Positions 8,730-17,626 of a DNA stretch of 64,000 nucleotides are shown one piece after another. Source of the DNA: SHZI01 sp031409515 (GTDB lineage: Bacteria; Pseudomonadota; Gammaproteobacteria; Steroidobacterales; GCA-2729495). Where the stretch lies: positions 112,177-176,176 of the forward strand of contig JANNXJ010000001.1 in the NCBI GenBank assembly GCA_031409515.1, given 5' to 3'. The position numbers were made by a program, and so were the translations under genes. Position 1 is the stretch's first letter, and each line of letters opens with the position of its first letter. Below the pieces are notes generated by a model that had not been told where the DNA came from, searched no databases, and saw only the letters and a program-made list of their open reading frames with translations.

Positions 8730-11700
8730 ATGAGGATGGTATCGCGGCTGAAGCCGCTCCTACTGGTAGTGCTCGCGACCGTGGCGCAGGCGTCGCCGGA
8801 AGAGCCGGCCGTTGAACGCGGCTGGACAAGCGCGCCGGCGGCGCCGGAATCCCAGCCCGCTGCAGCCGCGGACCTCAAGAGTGCAGGTTGCCTCGACTGT
8901 CACACCCGGACGGACCAGCCGACGATGCACGCGAGCCCTGCGGTAGTGCTGGGCTGTGCCGACTGTCATGGCGGTGACGCTGCCGTCCGACGGTCATCAG
9001 TAATCCTCTATAAGACAGAGCCTTATGAGGCTTTGCTAAGGCAGGCTCACATCCTGCCGCGCTACCCGGAGGCCTGGGCAAAGCAGGGCAGCGCCAACCC
9101 GATCCGCAGTTACACGCTGCTGAACCGGGAAGCCCCCGAGTTCATCCGCTTCATCAACCCCGGCGACTACCGGGTCGCCCGGGAGTCCTGCGGCAGCTGC
9201 CACCTGTCAGTGATCGAGGCAGCAGAGCGCAGCCTGATGGCGACGAACGCGATGTTCTGGGGGGGTGCGGCCTATAACAACGGGATCCTGCCCCTTAAGA
9301 ACTATGTCCTCGGCGAGGGCTACACCCGGGAGGGGCAACCAGCCATCCTGAGCAGCGCTCCTCTGGACACGCTGGGTCTCACGCCGGAGCAGGCGCGGGA
9401 CCGGGGCGTGCTGACCCGGCTCTACCCGCTACCCCGCTGGGAAAACCTGCAGCCAGCCGATGTCTTCCGCGTCTTCGAGGACGGCGGGCGCAATGTGCTC
9501 AACACATTCCCCGAAACCGGCATTCCCAACGCACTCGGCCAGCTGCAGCGTCTCGAGGAGCCGGGCCGTCCGGATGTGAAGCAGTCCAGCCGTGGTCCTG
9601 GCACTGGCGCGCGCATCGCCGTGCCGGTCCTCAACATCCACAAGACCCGGCTGAACGACCCGTTGATGTGGTATCTCGGGACTAACGACCAGCCGGGCGA
9701 CTACCGGTCGTCGGGCTGCTCCAGCTGTCACGTGGTGTACGCGAACGACCGCAATCCGTTTTCGGCCAGTGTCTACGCAGCTGCAGGCCATCGGGGTCTT
9801 ACCCAGACTACAGATCCGACCATTCCCCAGGACCAGAGCGGCCACCCGATCCGGCACGCCTTCTCCCGGTCCATTCCCACCAGTCAGTGCATGACCTGCC
9901 ACATGCACCAGCCCAACATGTTCATGAACTCCTTCCTCGGGTACACGATGTGGGACTACGAGTCCGACGCGCCGGCCATGTGGCCTGCCGAGCAGCAGTA
10001 CCCGGACGCGGAGCAGATGCGCAAGGTGCTGGACAGGAATCCGGAGGGGGCTGCGCCCCGGGGTAAATGGGCCGACGAGGACTTCCTCGCCCGCGTCTCG
10101 GAGCTGAATCCGCAACTGAAGGACACCCAGTTCGCCGACTATCACGGGCACGGCTGGAACTTCCGCGGGGTCTTCAAGCGGGACCGGAAGGGCAATCTGC
10201 TGGACAAGGACGGTGCCCTTGTCACCCCTGACGATCCGCAGAAGTGGGGCAAGGCGGTACACATGCAGTCCGTGCACGTGGATGCCGGTATGCAGTGTGT
10301 GGATTGCCACTATGCACAGGACGCCCACGGTACGGGACACCTCATGGCCGAGGTGGCTCAGGCCGTGGAGATCGACTGCAAGGATTGCCACGGCACGACC
10401 CGCGCCTACCCGACGCTGCGCACATCCGGCCCTGCGGCGCCACCCACTGGCACCGACCTCAGTACCCTGCGGAATCCGGACGGCCGCAAGCGCTTCGAGT
10501 GGCGGGGTGAAGTCCTGATCCAGCGCTCAGCCGTTGATCCGCAACTCGAGTGGCAGGTCTCCCTCGTAAAGGCGTCGGTCACTCCCGGCAACGCGGGCTA
10601 CAACGAGAAAGCGGCGCGCGCGAAGCTGATGTCGCGCGATACGCAGACCCAGCATTACGGTACCGATGTGGCCTGGGACCAGCTGGCCCACAACGACGAC
10701 GAACTGGAGTGCTACACCTGTCACACTTCCTGGACTACCAGTTGCGGCGGCTGCCACCTGCCCATCGAGGCCAACTGGAAGACCGAGCGTCACCGGCCCG
10801 AAGGGGGCACGTCCCGCAACTATGCAACCTACAACCCCCAGGTCGCCCGGGAGGAGATCTTCATGCTGGGTCGTCGCGGTCCCGCCGAGGGCAACAAGAT
10901 TTCTCCCGTGCGCTCGTCCTCCGCTCTGGTGCTGTCCTCCACCAACGCCAACCGTGAGCGTATCTACGTGCAGCAGCCGCCGGTCTCCGCCGCGGGCTAC
11001 AGCTCCCAGGCCATGAATCCCCACTACCCCCACACGGAGCGGAAGACGGAGACCAAGGCGTGCTCCGACTGCCACCTGAGTGCTGCGGGAGACAACAACG
11101 CGATCCTCGCCCAGACGCTGGGGCAGGGGACCCAGTTCATCAACTTCCTCGGGCTCAACGCCTGGGTCGGCGAGGAGCGGGCGGTCACCGCGGTGCAAGT
11201 CACCGAGTGGGACGAGCCCCAGGCAGTGATTGGCAGCTACCTGCAGCGCTACGCCTACCCTGACTTCTTTAAGGCGCATGAGAAGCGGGGCCTGGTGCTA
11301 CCCGTCATGGAGTCCCGTCGGTCCGGCACTGCGGAGTGCCTGCAGCTGCGCGGTGAGTATCTCTACGTGGCGGAAGGCAGCAAGGGTTTTCGCGTCTACG
11401 ACGTGGCCGGGATTGCCAACAAGGGCATCAGCCAGAAGATTCTGACGGCACCCTTTGGGCCCCTCGGGCAGGACACCCACGTGGCCACGTCCAATGCCAC
11501 CTGTGTAGCACTGGCCACTACCCAGCCCGTGCATCCGCCCCGCAATGAGGGCGACGTGATGCGGAACGACAATCTGGAGCAGCCCTTTGCCTCGATCTAC
11601 AACTACGCAGTGATCACCGACAGCGTCGAGGGTCTGATCCTGGTCGACATCAATACGCTGGCAGACGGTGAGTTCCGCAACAACTTTCTGCGCCGCGCGC

Positions 11701-12449
11701 TGACCTGGGATGCGAACGGGGCACTGCGGGGTGCCCGGCACGTGACGGTGGCGGGCAGCACCCTGTATGTCACCACGCCCGCTGGTATCGCCGTAGTGGA
11801 CGTGACCACGGCACTGCAGCCGAAGTTGCTGACGGTCGTGCCGTTGCCGGATGCGCGAGCGAGCATGCAGCAGTTCCGCTATCTGTTTGTCACGGATGGT
11901 GAGGGCATGAAGGTCATCGACATTACGCGCCCCGCCCAGGCGCGGCTCGTGACCGCCGCCGTTGTACCCCTGAAAGACGCGCACAAGATCTTCGTCTCCC
12001 GCACCTATGCTTTCGTGGCAGCCGGAGCCGAGGGTCTGGCGATCATCGATGTGGAAAGACCGGAAGCACCGAGGCTCTATCAGTTGTTTAACGCTGATGG
12101 CGACCTGCGGGATGCCCGGGATGTGGTGGTCGCCTCGACCAACGCCTCGCTGTTTGCCTATGTTGCCGACGGCGCAGAGGGCCTTAAGGTCCTGCAGCTG
12201 ACCGCGCCGGATACCCAGCCAAACTTCTACGGCTTCAGCCCCGAGCCGAAACCCCGAGTCATCGCCCGACGCATGACGAGGTCCCCCGCGCTGGCGCTGT
12301 CCCGGCCCCTGGAGCGGGACCGGGCGGTGGACGAAAGCGGGGGTCAGGTGGCGGTGTTTGGCCGCCGGGGTTCCCGGCCGTTCCAGGCCGGCGAGATGCA
12401 GCGGCTGTATCTCAACGACCAGCTGCTGCCCTGGGTGGTCCGCGACTGA
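8730..12449 (+). CDS. Large decaheme cytochrome c with LVIVD beta-propeller
   Basis: This 1239-residue exported protein has a signal peptide at 1-21 (LLLVVLATVAQA). Ten CxxCH motifs are spread over the first two thirds: residues 54, 76, about 153, 330, 387, 523, 550, 661, 672 and 778. From about residue 860 to 1175, blades of the LVIVD type repeat (YLYVAEGSKGFRVYDVAG, LYVTTPAGIAVVDV, YLFVTDGEGMKVIDI, YAFVAAGAEGLAIIDV, FAYVADGAEGLKVLQL). LVIVD propellers are found on surface or periplasmic proteins. It is the last gene of the cluster, 2 bp after the barrel gene. It may be the outer terminal reductase or oxidase, with the propeller binding a partner or substrate; that part is inference. Confidence 0.85.
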   Translation: MRMVSRLKPLLLVVLATVAQASPEEPAVERGWTSAPAAPESQPAAAADLKSAGCLDCHTRTDQPTMHASPAVVLGCADCHGGDAAVRRSSVILYKTEPYEALLRQAHILPRYPEAWAKQGSANPIRSYTLLNREAPEFIRFINPGDYRVARESCGSCHLSVIEAAERSLMATNAMFWGGAAYNNGILPLKNYVLGEGYTREGQPAILSSAPLDTLGLTPEQARDRGVLTRLYPLPRWENLQPADVFRVFEDGGRNVLNTFPETGIPNALGQLQRLEEPGRPDVKQSSRGPGTGARIAVPVLNIHKTRLNDPLMWYLGTNDQPGDYRSSGCSSCHVVYANDRNPFSASVYAAAGHRGLTQTTDPTIPQDQSGHPIRHAFSRSIPTSQCMTCHMHQPNMFMNSFLGYTMWDYESDAPAMWPAEQQYPDAEQMRKVLDRNPEGAAPRGKWADEDFLARVSELNPQLKDTQFADYHGHGWNFRGVFKRDRKGNLLDKDGALVTPDDPQKWGKAVHMQSVHVDAGMQCVDCHYAQDAHGTGHLMAEVAQAVEIDCKDCHGTTRAYPTLRTSGPAAPPTGTDLSTLRNPDGRKRFEWRGEVLIQRSAVDPQLEWQVSLVKASVTPGNAGYNEKAARAKLMSRDTQTQHYGTDVAWDQLAHNDDELECYTCHTSWTTSCGGCHLPIEANWKTERHRPEGGTSRNYATYNPQVAREEIFMLGRRGPAEGNKISPVRSSSALVLSSTNANRERIYVQQPPVSAAGYSSQAMNPHYPHTERKTETKACSDCHLSAAGDNNAILAQTLGQGTQFINFLGLNAWVGEERAVTAVQVTEWDEPQAVIGSYLQRYAYPDFFKAHEKRGLVLPVMESRRSGTAECLQLRGEYLYVAEGSKGFRVYDVAGIANKGISQKILTAPFGPLGQDTHVATSNATCVALATTQPVHPPRNEGDVMRNDNLEQPFASIYNYAVITDSVEGLILVDINTLADGEFRNNFLRRALTWDANGALRGARHVTVAGSTLYVTTPAGIAVVDVTTALQPKLLTVVPLPDARASMQQFRYLFVTDGEGMKVIDITRPAQARLVTAAVVPLKDAHKIFVSRTYAFVAAGAEGLAIIDVERPEAPRLYQLFNADGDLRDARDVVVASTNASLFAYVADGAEGLKVLQLTAPDTQPNFYGFSPEPKPRVIARRMTRSPALALSRPLERDRAVDESGGQVAVFGRRGSRPFQAGEMQRLYLNDQLLPWVVRD

Positions 12450-12474
12450 GGGCCGGTGCGCTAAGCTCCGCGCC

Positions 12475-13134
12475 ATGACTCTCGACCGACTCGCACCCTG
12501 GGCCGCTGCCGTGATTGCGGCGGCCTTCGCCATGCACAACCTGAACGGGGCCTGGATCGAGCCGCGCTACCTGGGTTTTGGCAGCTACGCGGACTACGCG
12601 GACCTCGCCAAACTCCAGGCCGCCAGCCGGGCCTGGCCCTGGCTGCTGTCAGGTATCGGCCATGTCGCCAGTGGCTTTGCGGTGGTCATCCTGGGGCTCG
12701 CGACGTGGCGCCGGTACCAGGCACGACTGCCCGAGGCGGCGCTGGTGGCGATGGCTGCGGCGCTCCTCGCCGGTACCGGGTTCCTGCTGGTGGGCATCTC
12801 CCATGTCATTGGCCGGCAGACGCTGTTCCTGCTGGCGGACGCCAACTCCAGCGCCCTGCGGGATGTGGCCTACACCGCGGCGACGGTGGTCCGCATCTGG
12901 GTAAACGCACTCGCCCAGATCGGGCTCGGCTGGTTTGCGGTGCAACTCGCCTGGTGCGGCCGCAAGACCGGCGAACTGCCGCGCAGTTTCATCGGCTTCA
13001 GCTTCGTCTCCGGCGCCTGCGGCCTGCTGATGGCAGTGGCCTACATTCCCGTCTACCTCTACACGGTGCTTATCTGGGCGGCATGGCTGGCGGTAGTGTG
13101 GCCCCGGCGCCGGGCCGGGGCGGCGCGTGCCTGA
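12475..13134 (+). CDS. Small integral membrane protein, unknown function
   Basis: The 219-residue product has about six hydrophobic segments (near 6-20, 58-78, 88-108, 125-150, 170-190 and 192-210) and no recognised domain. I chose ATG 12475 over longer in-frame starts because it lies past the stop of the cytochrome gene and begins directly with a membrane segment. A TAAGCT hexamer at 12462-12467 sits 7 bp before the ATG with no Shine-Dalgarno sequence, hinting at a leaderless transcript. It overlaps the cupin gene by 8 bp, so the two are probably co-translated. I do not recognise the family. Confidence 0.65.
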   Translation: MTLDRLAPWAAAVIAAAFAMHNLNGAWIEPRYLGFGSYADYADLAKLQAASRAWPWLLSGIGHVASGFAVVILGLATWRRYQARLPEAALVAMAAALLAGTGFLLVGISHVIGRQTLFLLADANSSALRDVAYTAATVVRIWVNALAQIGLGWFAVQLAWCGRKTGELPRSFIGFSFVSGACGLLMAVAYIPVYLYTVLIWAAWLAVVWPRRRAGAARA

Positions 13135-13969
13135 CGCGGGGCTGCGCTGGCGCGCGCCGGACGCACCTGGCGTCTTCGAGGCGGCCAGCGCCTGGCAGCA
13201 TCCCCAGCCCTTTCTCGAGGTGGTTCGCCAGACCTATGGCCATCTGCTCCTGGAGAGTCTTGGCGGCACCTACAGCTGGACGATCCGCCCCGCCAATCGC
13301 GACCAGTTCCGGCGTGCGGGCCTCACCACACTGGGCGAGTACATCGACCGCTTTCTGCAGGATGATCCGCAGCCTTTGCCCTACCTTGCCCATGTGTCCG
13401 TCCATCGCAACCTGCCGGCCCTGAAGGGCTACCTGGTGCCGCCGCCTGAGTTCGGTCCGAACTGGGTGGACCAGCCCCGCTATGACCGCTGGAGTGGACC
13501 AGAGATCTATGTGGGCCGTCGCGGCTGCTATTTTGCCGGACTCCACGTGGATCACTGCAGCGTGCACGTCGGTTTCGTCCAGCTGTCTGGCCGCAAGCGC
13601 TTCACGGTGTTCCCGCCCAGCGACGGGCGTTACCTCTACACATGGCGGGGCATCCAGTTTCCTTATCAGCGGCGGAACTCGGCAGTGCGGCTGTTTCAGC
13701 CGGACTGGGAGGCGCGCTGGCCGGACGCCCGCCAGGCAAAGCCGCAGGTCATCGACGTGGGGCCCGGACAGGGACTGTTCCTGCCGGCGAACTGGTGGCA
13801 TGTCACGGAGGTGCTGGAGGCGGGAGTGACCTGGAACGTGCGCATCGTCAATCACACGAACGCCGTCCGTTTTCTCGGGGAGCACCTGCTGGGTTTTCCC
13901 CGGGGCATCGCCCTGGCCGCGAACCGTCTGCGGGATCGGGCTACGGGCCGTAAGCCGGTCTGGCCCTAG
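13127..13969 (+). CDS. JmjC-like cupin protein (putative Fe(II)/2-oxoglutarate oxygenase)
   Basis: This 280-residue protein looks like a cupin-like/JmjC domain. The HxD metal motif is seen in FAGLHVDHCSVHVGF (about 141-155), followed by LSGRKRFTVFPP, and the distal His is in NWWHVTEV near 225, within a typical GQGLFLPANWWH segment. In this family these three residues bind iron, and the enzymes hydroxylate proteins or small molecules. The start is GTG 13127, inside the end of the membrane-protein gene. The substrate is unknown. The 100 bp after the stop holds a possible -10 (TAGACT, about 14036) and a GGAGAG ribosome site for the next gene. Confidence 0.75.
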   Translation: MPDAGLRWRAPDAPGVFEAASAWQHPQPFLEVVRQTYGHLLLESLGGTYSWTIRPANRDQFRRAGLTTLGEYIDRFLQDDPQPLPYLAHVSVHRNLPALKGYLVPPPEFGPNWVDQPRYDRWSGPEIYVGRRGCYFAGLHVDHCSVHVGFVQLSGRKRFTVFPPSDGRYLYTWRGIQFPYQRRNSAVRLFQPDWEARWPDARQAKPQVIDVGPGQGLFLPANWWHVTEVLEAGVTWNVRIVNHTNAVRFLGEHLLGFPRGIALAANRLRDRATGRKPVWP

Positions 13970-14070
13970 ATCCGGCTGCCGGAGCACACCGTGAACGGAT
14001 GTAGAGAACATAGCCCGAGCACCCCGGCCACGCCCTAGACTTACGTTTTGCTCAAGCGCGGAGAGTTACA

Positions 14071-15714
14071 GTGCAGCCATCCCCCAGCCGGCGGCGACTC
14101 TTCAGCGCCCCTGCAACCGTTGCCATCGCCCTCACCACCGTGCTGCCCACCGCCGACGTGGCGACAAGTGCGGAGGCCTGCGTAACCCTCTACCGCAAGG
14201 GGGTCATCACGCTGCCGTTCAATCCTGCCTTCCTGCATGTGGCCGCGTTCCCCACGGACAAGGGCAAGAACAGCCGTGATGCGCTGCTGATGTCCAGTTT
14301 CTTCAACGTGGAGCGGGATGACGCCGGTGACAAGATCACCCGCGTCTTCGAACGGGACCTCGCCGCCTGGATTCCGGACCTTCCGGCGCTGAATCCGGCG
14401 ACGTTCGATCCACGCACGGACGTCGAGATCCTCACGGACCGGGCTGGTGAGCCTTTCAGGCACGTCTGGCCCAACGAATCCGACCGTGTGCCGGAGGGGG
14501 TGGTGCCGTTTGAGGCAGTGGTAGTGCCAGGAGGTTTCCTGGCCACGCCGAGGCCGGGTCGGATCACGCTCGTCAATCTGGATGATCCGAAGCGCGGGGA
14601 GTATGTGGTGGTGGAGTCGGGGACGGGCACCCCGGACTGCTCGGCGGGCAAGACCGCCGACAAGATTCGCAATGACCACTGGTTCTACCACTACGCCCTT
14701 TTCCATGACATGGACGGGGACGGGCGGAAGGACCTCATCACCGCCCGGGCCAGCCTGATGCCCTTCAAGTATCAGTGCCCCCCCGTCGGTGAGTTGGTCT
14801 ACTTCCGCAATCCCGGGGCGGCGCTCAAGGCCGATGTGCCCTGGGAAGTCCGGGTCCTTGTCGGATTACCGCTGGAGACCAGCGGCCCCGAAGTCAATAT
14901 GGCGCTGGCCGACCTCGACGGAGATGGCGTTCCCGAGATCATCGCCTCCCACTTCTTCAACAGCGACCACATCACGGTGTTCGGTGCGCCAGCAGGCGGG
15001 CAGTGGCAAGACGTGGATGCGGAGCGCCGCCCGCTCCGGCGCAAGACGATCATGACCGGCCAGGGCCGGCCCTTTGCCGTTGAACCGGAGGATCTGAATG
15101 GCGACGGGCGCCTTGAGATCCTCACCAGCAATCACCAGGGTGACGGTTGCTTCGACGTCACCCGGGATGCGATTCCCGGTCGGGTGATTGCCCTGCAACA
15201 ACCCGCCAGCGGGAGGTTGTTCGACGACGACTGGACCACCCACGTGCTCAAGGACAACATCCGGCCGAATCCCACCTTCCCCAAGCCGGTACGAGGACCG
15301 GGCCGGCTGGCGCCGAATCGCGCCATTGCCTTCTGGCCGGAACGACGTCTGGAGGCTAAGGCCAAACCCTGGATCGTGGTGGGGGGTGACGAAGCCGCCC
15401 GGGTCTGGGTCCTCAGGCCGGTGAGCCAGAAAAAGGACGACTGGCGCTACGAGTCGGTGACCATCTTTGATATCAATGACCACTATGGTCCCAACACCAC
15501 GCAGACCATTGCCCGGGATCCCAAGGGTGAGGTGATTTCCACCATTGGTGGCCTCGCGTGGCGCTATGACCGCCCTGACAGTACCGGCATGGCTGAGCTC
15601 TATATCCCGGTCTTCGAGGCGCGGCAGATCCACATCTTCAGCTTCCGCAAGGGCCGGCGCGCAGACCGGGTCGCCTGCACCGGGGATGCGGCCCTGCCGT
15701 GTCCCGGACCCTGA
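14071..15714 (+). CDS. Secreted FG-GAP/VCBS-type propeller protein
   Basis: The 547-residue product begins with a signal peptide that includes SRRRLF (residues 6-11), compatible with the Tat pathway, followed by a hydrophobic stretch and ATSAEA. Calcium-loop motifs of the FG-GAP type recur: DMDGDGRKDLI (about 213), DLDGDGVPEII (about 281) and DLNGDGRLEIL (about 342). These belong to seven-bladed propellers like those of integrin alpha chains. It starts at GTG 14071, 8 bp after a GGAGAG site. Extracytoplasmic localisation is well supported. The function is unknown; ligand or polymer binding is a common role of such propellers. Confidence 0.75.
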   Translation: MQPSPSRRRLFSAPATVAIALTTVLPTADVATSAEACVTLYRKGVITLPFNPAFLHVAAFPTDKGKNSRDALLMSSFFNVERDDAGDKITRVFERDLAAWIPDLPALNPATFDPRTDVEILTDRAGEPFRHVWPNESDRVPEGVVPFEAVVVPGGFLATPRPGRITLVNLDDPKRGEYVVVESGTGTPDCSAGKTADKIRNDHWFYHYALFHDMDGDGRKDLITARASLMPFKYQCPPVGELVYFRNPGAALKADVPWEVRVLVGLPLETSGPEVNMALADLDGDGVPEIIASHFFNSDHITVFGAPAGGQWQDVDAERRPLRRKTIMTGQGRPFAVEPEDLNGDGRLEILTSNHQGDGCFDVTRDAIPGRVIALQQPASGRLFDDDWTTHVLKDNIRPNPTFPKPVRGPGRLAPNRAIAFWPERRLEAKAKPWIVVGGDEAARVWVLRPVSQKKDDWRYESVTIFDINDHYGPNTTQTIARDPKGEVISTIGGLAWRYDRPDSTGMAELYIPVFEARQIHIFSFRKGRRADRVACTGDAALPCPGP

Positions 15715-15726
15715 CCGCGCCAGCCC

Positions 15727-16194
15727 GTGACCAGCGCTCTCAATGCAGACGAGGACATCGAGCAGGTCAGGCAGGCGCTGGAGGGCTATATCGAGACCTG
15801 GAATTCCGGGAGGGTCTCCGGACTTCGGCGCTTCTGGGATCTCCAGCACCCTGAGCCCGTGTACGTGGCAGAAGAGCAGGAGGCCCTGTCCGGCTGGTCA
15901 GCCATCGAAGCCTACTGGGCGGCTCTCGATGGGTTGAAGGTGAGAGTGACCGCAGGTGTGCTGCAGCTAAGCACGCTCACGCCGGACGTTATCCTTGCCC
16001 ACTACCCGATGCACTGGCGTATCGAATTTGACGCCCACCCCCACTGGACCCGGCCCATCGGCGGCCACGTGCGGGTGTCCGTGATCTTCGCGCAGCGGCC
16101 AGAAGGCTGGAAGATCCTCCACTACATCGAGGCGCCCCTGGCTCCGGCCGTGCAGGTCAGGAAGTGGCTGGAGAAGGATGCCGGTCCCGGCTGA
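15727..16194 (+). CDS. NTF2-like (SnoaL/DUF4440-type) protein
   Basis: This 155-residue soluble protein starts at GTG 15727, 12 bp after the FG-GAP gene. Its layout is typical of the NTF2-like superfamily: an N-terminal helix (VRQALEGYIETWNSG), the W/F-rich segment FWDLQHPEPVYVAEEQ, a helix with AIEAYWAAL, and strands with a final GWKILHYIEAPL. Such proteins bind small ligands or act as isomerases, dehydratases or hydrolases. No catalytic residues can be assigned here. It is probably co-transcribed with the preceding gene. Confidence 0.7.
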   Translation: MTSALNADEDIEQVRQALEGYIETWNSGRVSGLRRFWDLQHPEPVYVAEEQEALSGWSAIEAYWAALDGLKVRVTAGVLQLSTLTPDVILAHYPMHWRIEFDAHPHWTRPIGGHVRVSVIFAQRPEGWKILHYIEAPLAPAVQVRKWLEKDAGPG

Positions 16195-16288
16195 TGGTGC
16201 GGGGCCGGAAGGCGGACTAGAATAGTCACAGGGTCGTGGATTACTCTTCGCGACGTTGCATTGTCCTAAATCGTCCCCGGGGGTTCTG

Positions 16289-16978
16289 ATGACTGCGCAA
16301 AAGACTCTTGCCTGCCTTTCTCTGCTTGCGGCCGCTGGCATCATCAGTGGTCAGGCCGCACTCGCCGATGGCGGTCCCCGCTACACCTATGTTGAGGGTG
16401 GCTGGCAGCACATTGCACTGACGGGGACTGGCATTCCCGGCGATGAGAATCCTGACGCTGACGGCTTCACTGGCGGTGGGTCCTATGCCATTACCGACCT
16501 GTTCCACGTATTCGCAAGCTACGGCGCCGCCACTTTCGACCTGCAGAGTAGTGACCCGGGTATTCTCAATACGGATGTGGATCTCAGCCAGCTGGAAGTT
16601 GGTGCTGGCATCAACTACGCCGTGACAGACGTTATCGACGTGGTGGCGCGGGCTGCTTATGTGGATACCGAGGCCGACGTCGACGGCGGCGGCTCATCGA
16701 GTGATGGGGGTTATCGCCTCGAAGCGGGCGTACGCGGTATGGCAACTCCGTCGATTGAAGTCAACGGTGGCCTTAGCTACGTAGACGTGGGTACCCTCCA
16801 GTTCCGCGATGCTGGAGGATCTGGTGGTGATGGTTCGGAGAACGACAAGAACCTTGCCGTCCGGGTTGGAACTCTCTATAGCGTAACGGACTGGCTGGCC
16901 GTCGGTGTCAGCGGTTCATTCAGTGGCAATACCAAACTCTATGGCGCGAACATCCGCGCCTACTTTGGTGGCCGCTAG
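16289..16978 (+). CDS. Small outer-membrane beta-barrel protein
   Basis: The 229-residue product has a signal peptide (LACLSLLAAAGIISGQAALA) and alternating strands such as YTYVEGGWQHIAL, GGSYAITDLFHVFASYG, LEVGAGINYAVTD and YRLEAGVRGMAT. This matches an eight-stranded OmpA/OmpW-like barrel, and it ends in NIRAYFGGR. I chose ATG 16289 rather than the longer start at 16256 because it gives a clean signal peptide. A TAGAAT hexamer near 16217 may be its -10. It is followed 9 bp later by darP, an unrelated core gene. Confidence 0.75.
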   Translation: MTAQKTLACLSLLAAAGIISGQAALADGGPRYTYVEGGWQHIALTGTGIPGDENPDADGFTGGGSYAITDLFHVFASYGAATFDLQSSDPGILNTDVDLSQLEVGAGINYAVTDVIDVVARAAYVDTEADVDGGGSSSDGGYRLEAGVRGMATPSIEVNGGLSYVDVGTLQFRDAGGSGGDGSENDKNLAVRVGTLYSVTDWLAVGVSGSFSGNTKLYGANIRAYFGGR

Positions 16979-16987
16979 AAGGAATTC

Positions 16988-17626
16988 ATGTCCCGGAAGT
17001 CCCGCAAGGGCTATTACGTCGAGGGTGAGTTTGTCTCTGCAGGCAGCGAGCTGGACCAGCAGTTCCGGACCGAACAGAAAGGCACCGATGCTCCCAGCCG
17101 GACCGAGCGGAAAACCGCCAGCGGAGCGTTACAAAAACTCGGAGAAGACCTGCTGACGCTGCGGGAGGATCTGTTTGTTGCCCTGCCGCTGCCCGAGACG
17201 CTGCAGGACGCCATTCTCCTCGCCAAGCGCATTACCAATTTTGAGGGCAAGCGCCGCCAGAAACAGTACATCGGGAAGCTGATGCACCGCCTGGATGCCG
17301 ACGCCCTCGAGGCCGTGGCTGCGGCTCTCCGGCTCCAGCACAGCCAGTCTGCCCAGGACACCGCGATTCTCCACCGGGCCGAGCGGTGGCGTGATGCCCT
17401 CATCGACGATGACGATAAGCTCGGCTCCTGGCTCCAGGAGTTCCCCGCTACCGACGCCCAGCAGCTCCGTGCCCTCGTCCGTCAGGCCCGCAAGGAAGCG
17501 ACGATAGGCAGGCAGTCCGGGGCAGAGCCCGCAAGTGGTGGGCAACGCCAGGGGCGCGCCTATCGCCAGATCTTCACCCTGGTGCGGGCGCAGCTGCTCA
17601 GCTCTTCAGCCGATAGCCCGTCCTGA
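16988..17626 (+). CDS. darP: Ribosome-associated protein DarP (YjgA family)
   Basis: The 212-residue, highly charged helical protein matches the DarP/YjgA family, which associates with late pre-50S particles. Recognisable features are the N-terminal basic stretch (MSRKSRKGYY), SGALQKLGEDLLTL, the LPLPETLQDAILLAKRI segment and GKRRQKQYIGKLMHRLD. The length is slightly above the E. coli protein because of the C-terminal tail. A GGAA ribosome site lies just before ATG 16988. Its last 29 bp overlap the convergent ABC permease gene. Confidence 0.9.
   Translation: MSRKSRKGYYVEGEFVSAGSELDQQFRTEQKGTDAPSRTERKTASGALQKLGEDLLTLREDLFVALPLPETLQDAILLAKRITNFEGKRRQKQYIGKLMHRLDADALEAVAAALRLQHSQSAQDTAILHRAERWRDALIDDDDKLGSWLQEFPATDAQQLRALVRQARKEATIGRQSGAEPASGGQRQGRAYRQIFTLVRAQLLSSSADSPS

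Noticed and set aside
9429..10391. Long minus-strand ORFs within the decaheme gene (also 11298-12539)
   Set aside because: Sequences are His/Gly/Val-rich antisense translations without domain or start signals; the plus frame has CxxCH and LVIVD repeats.
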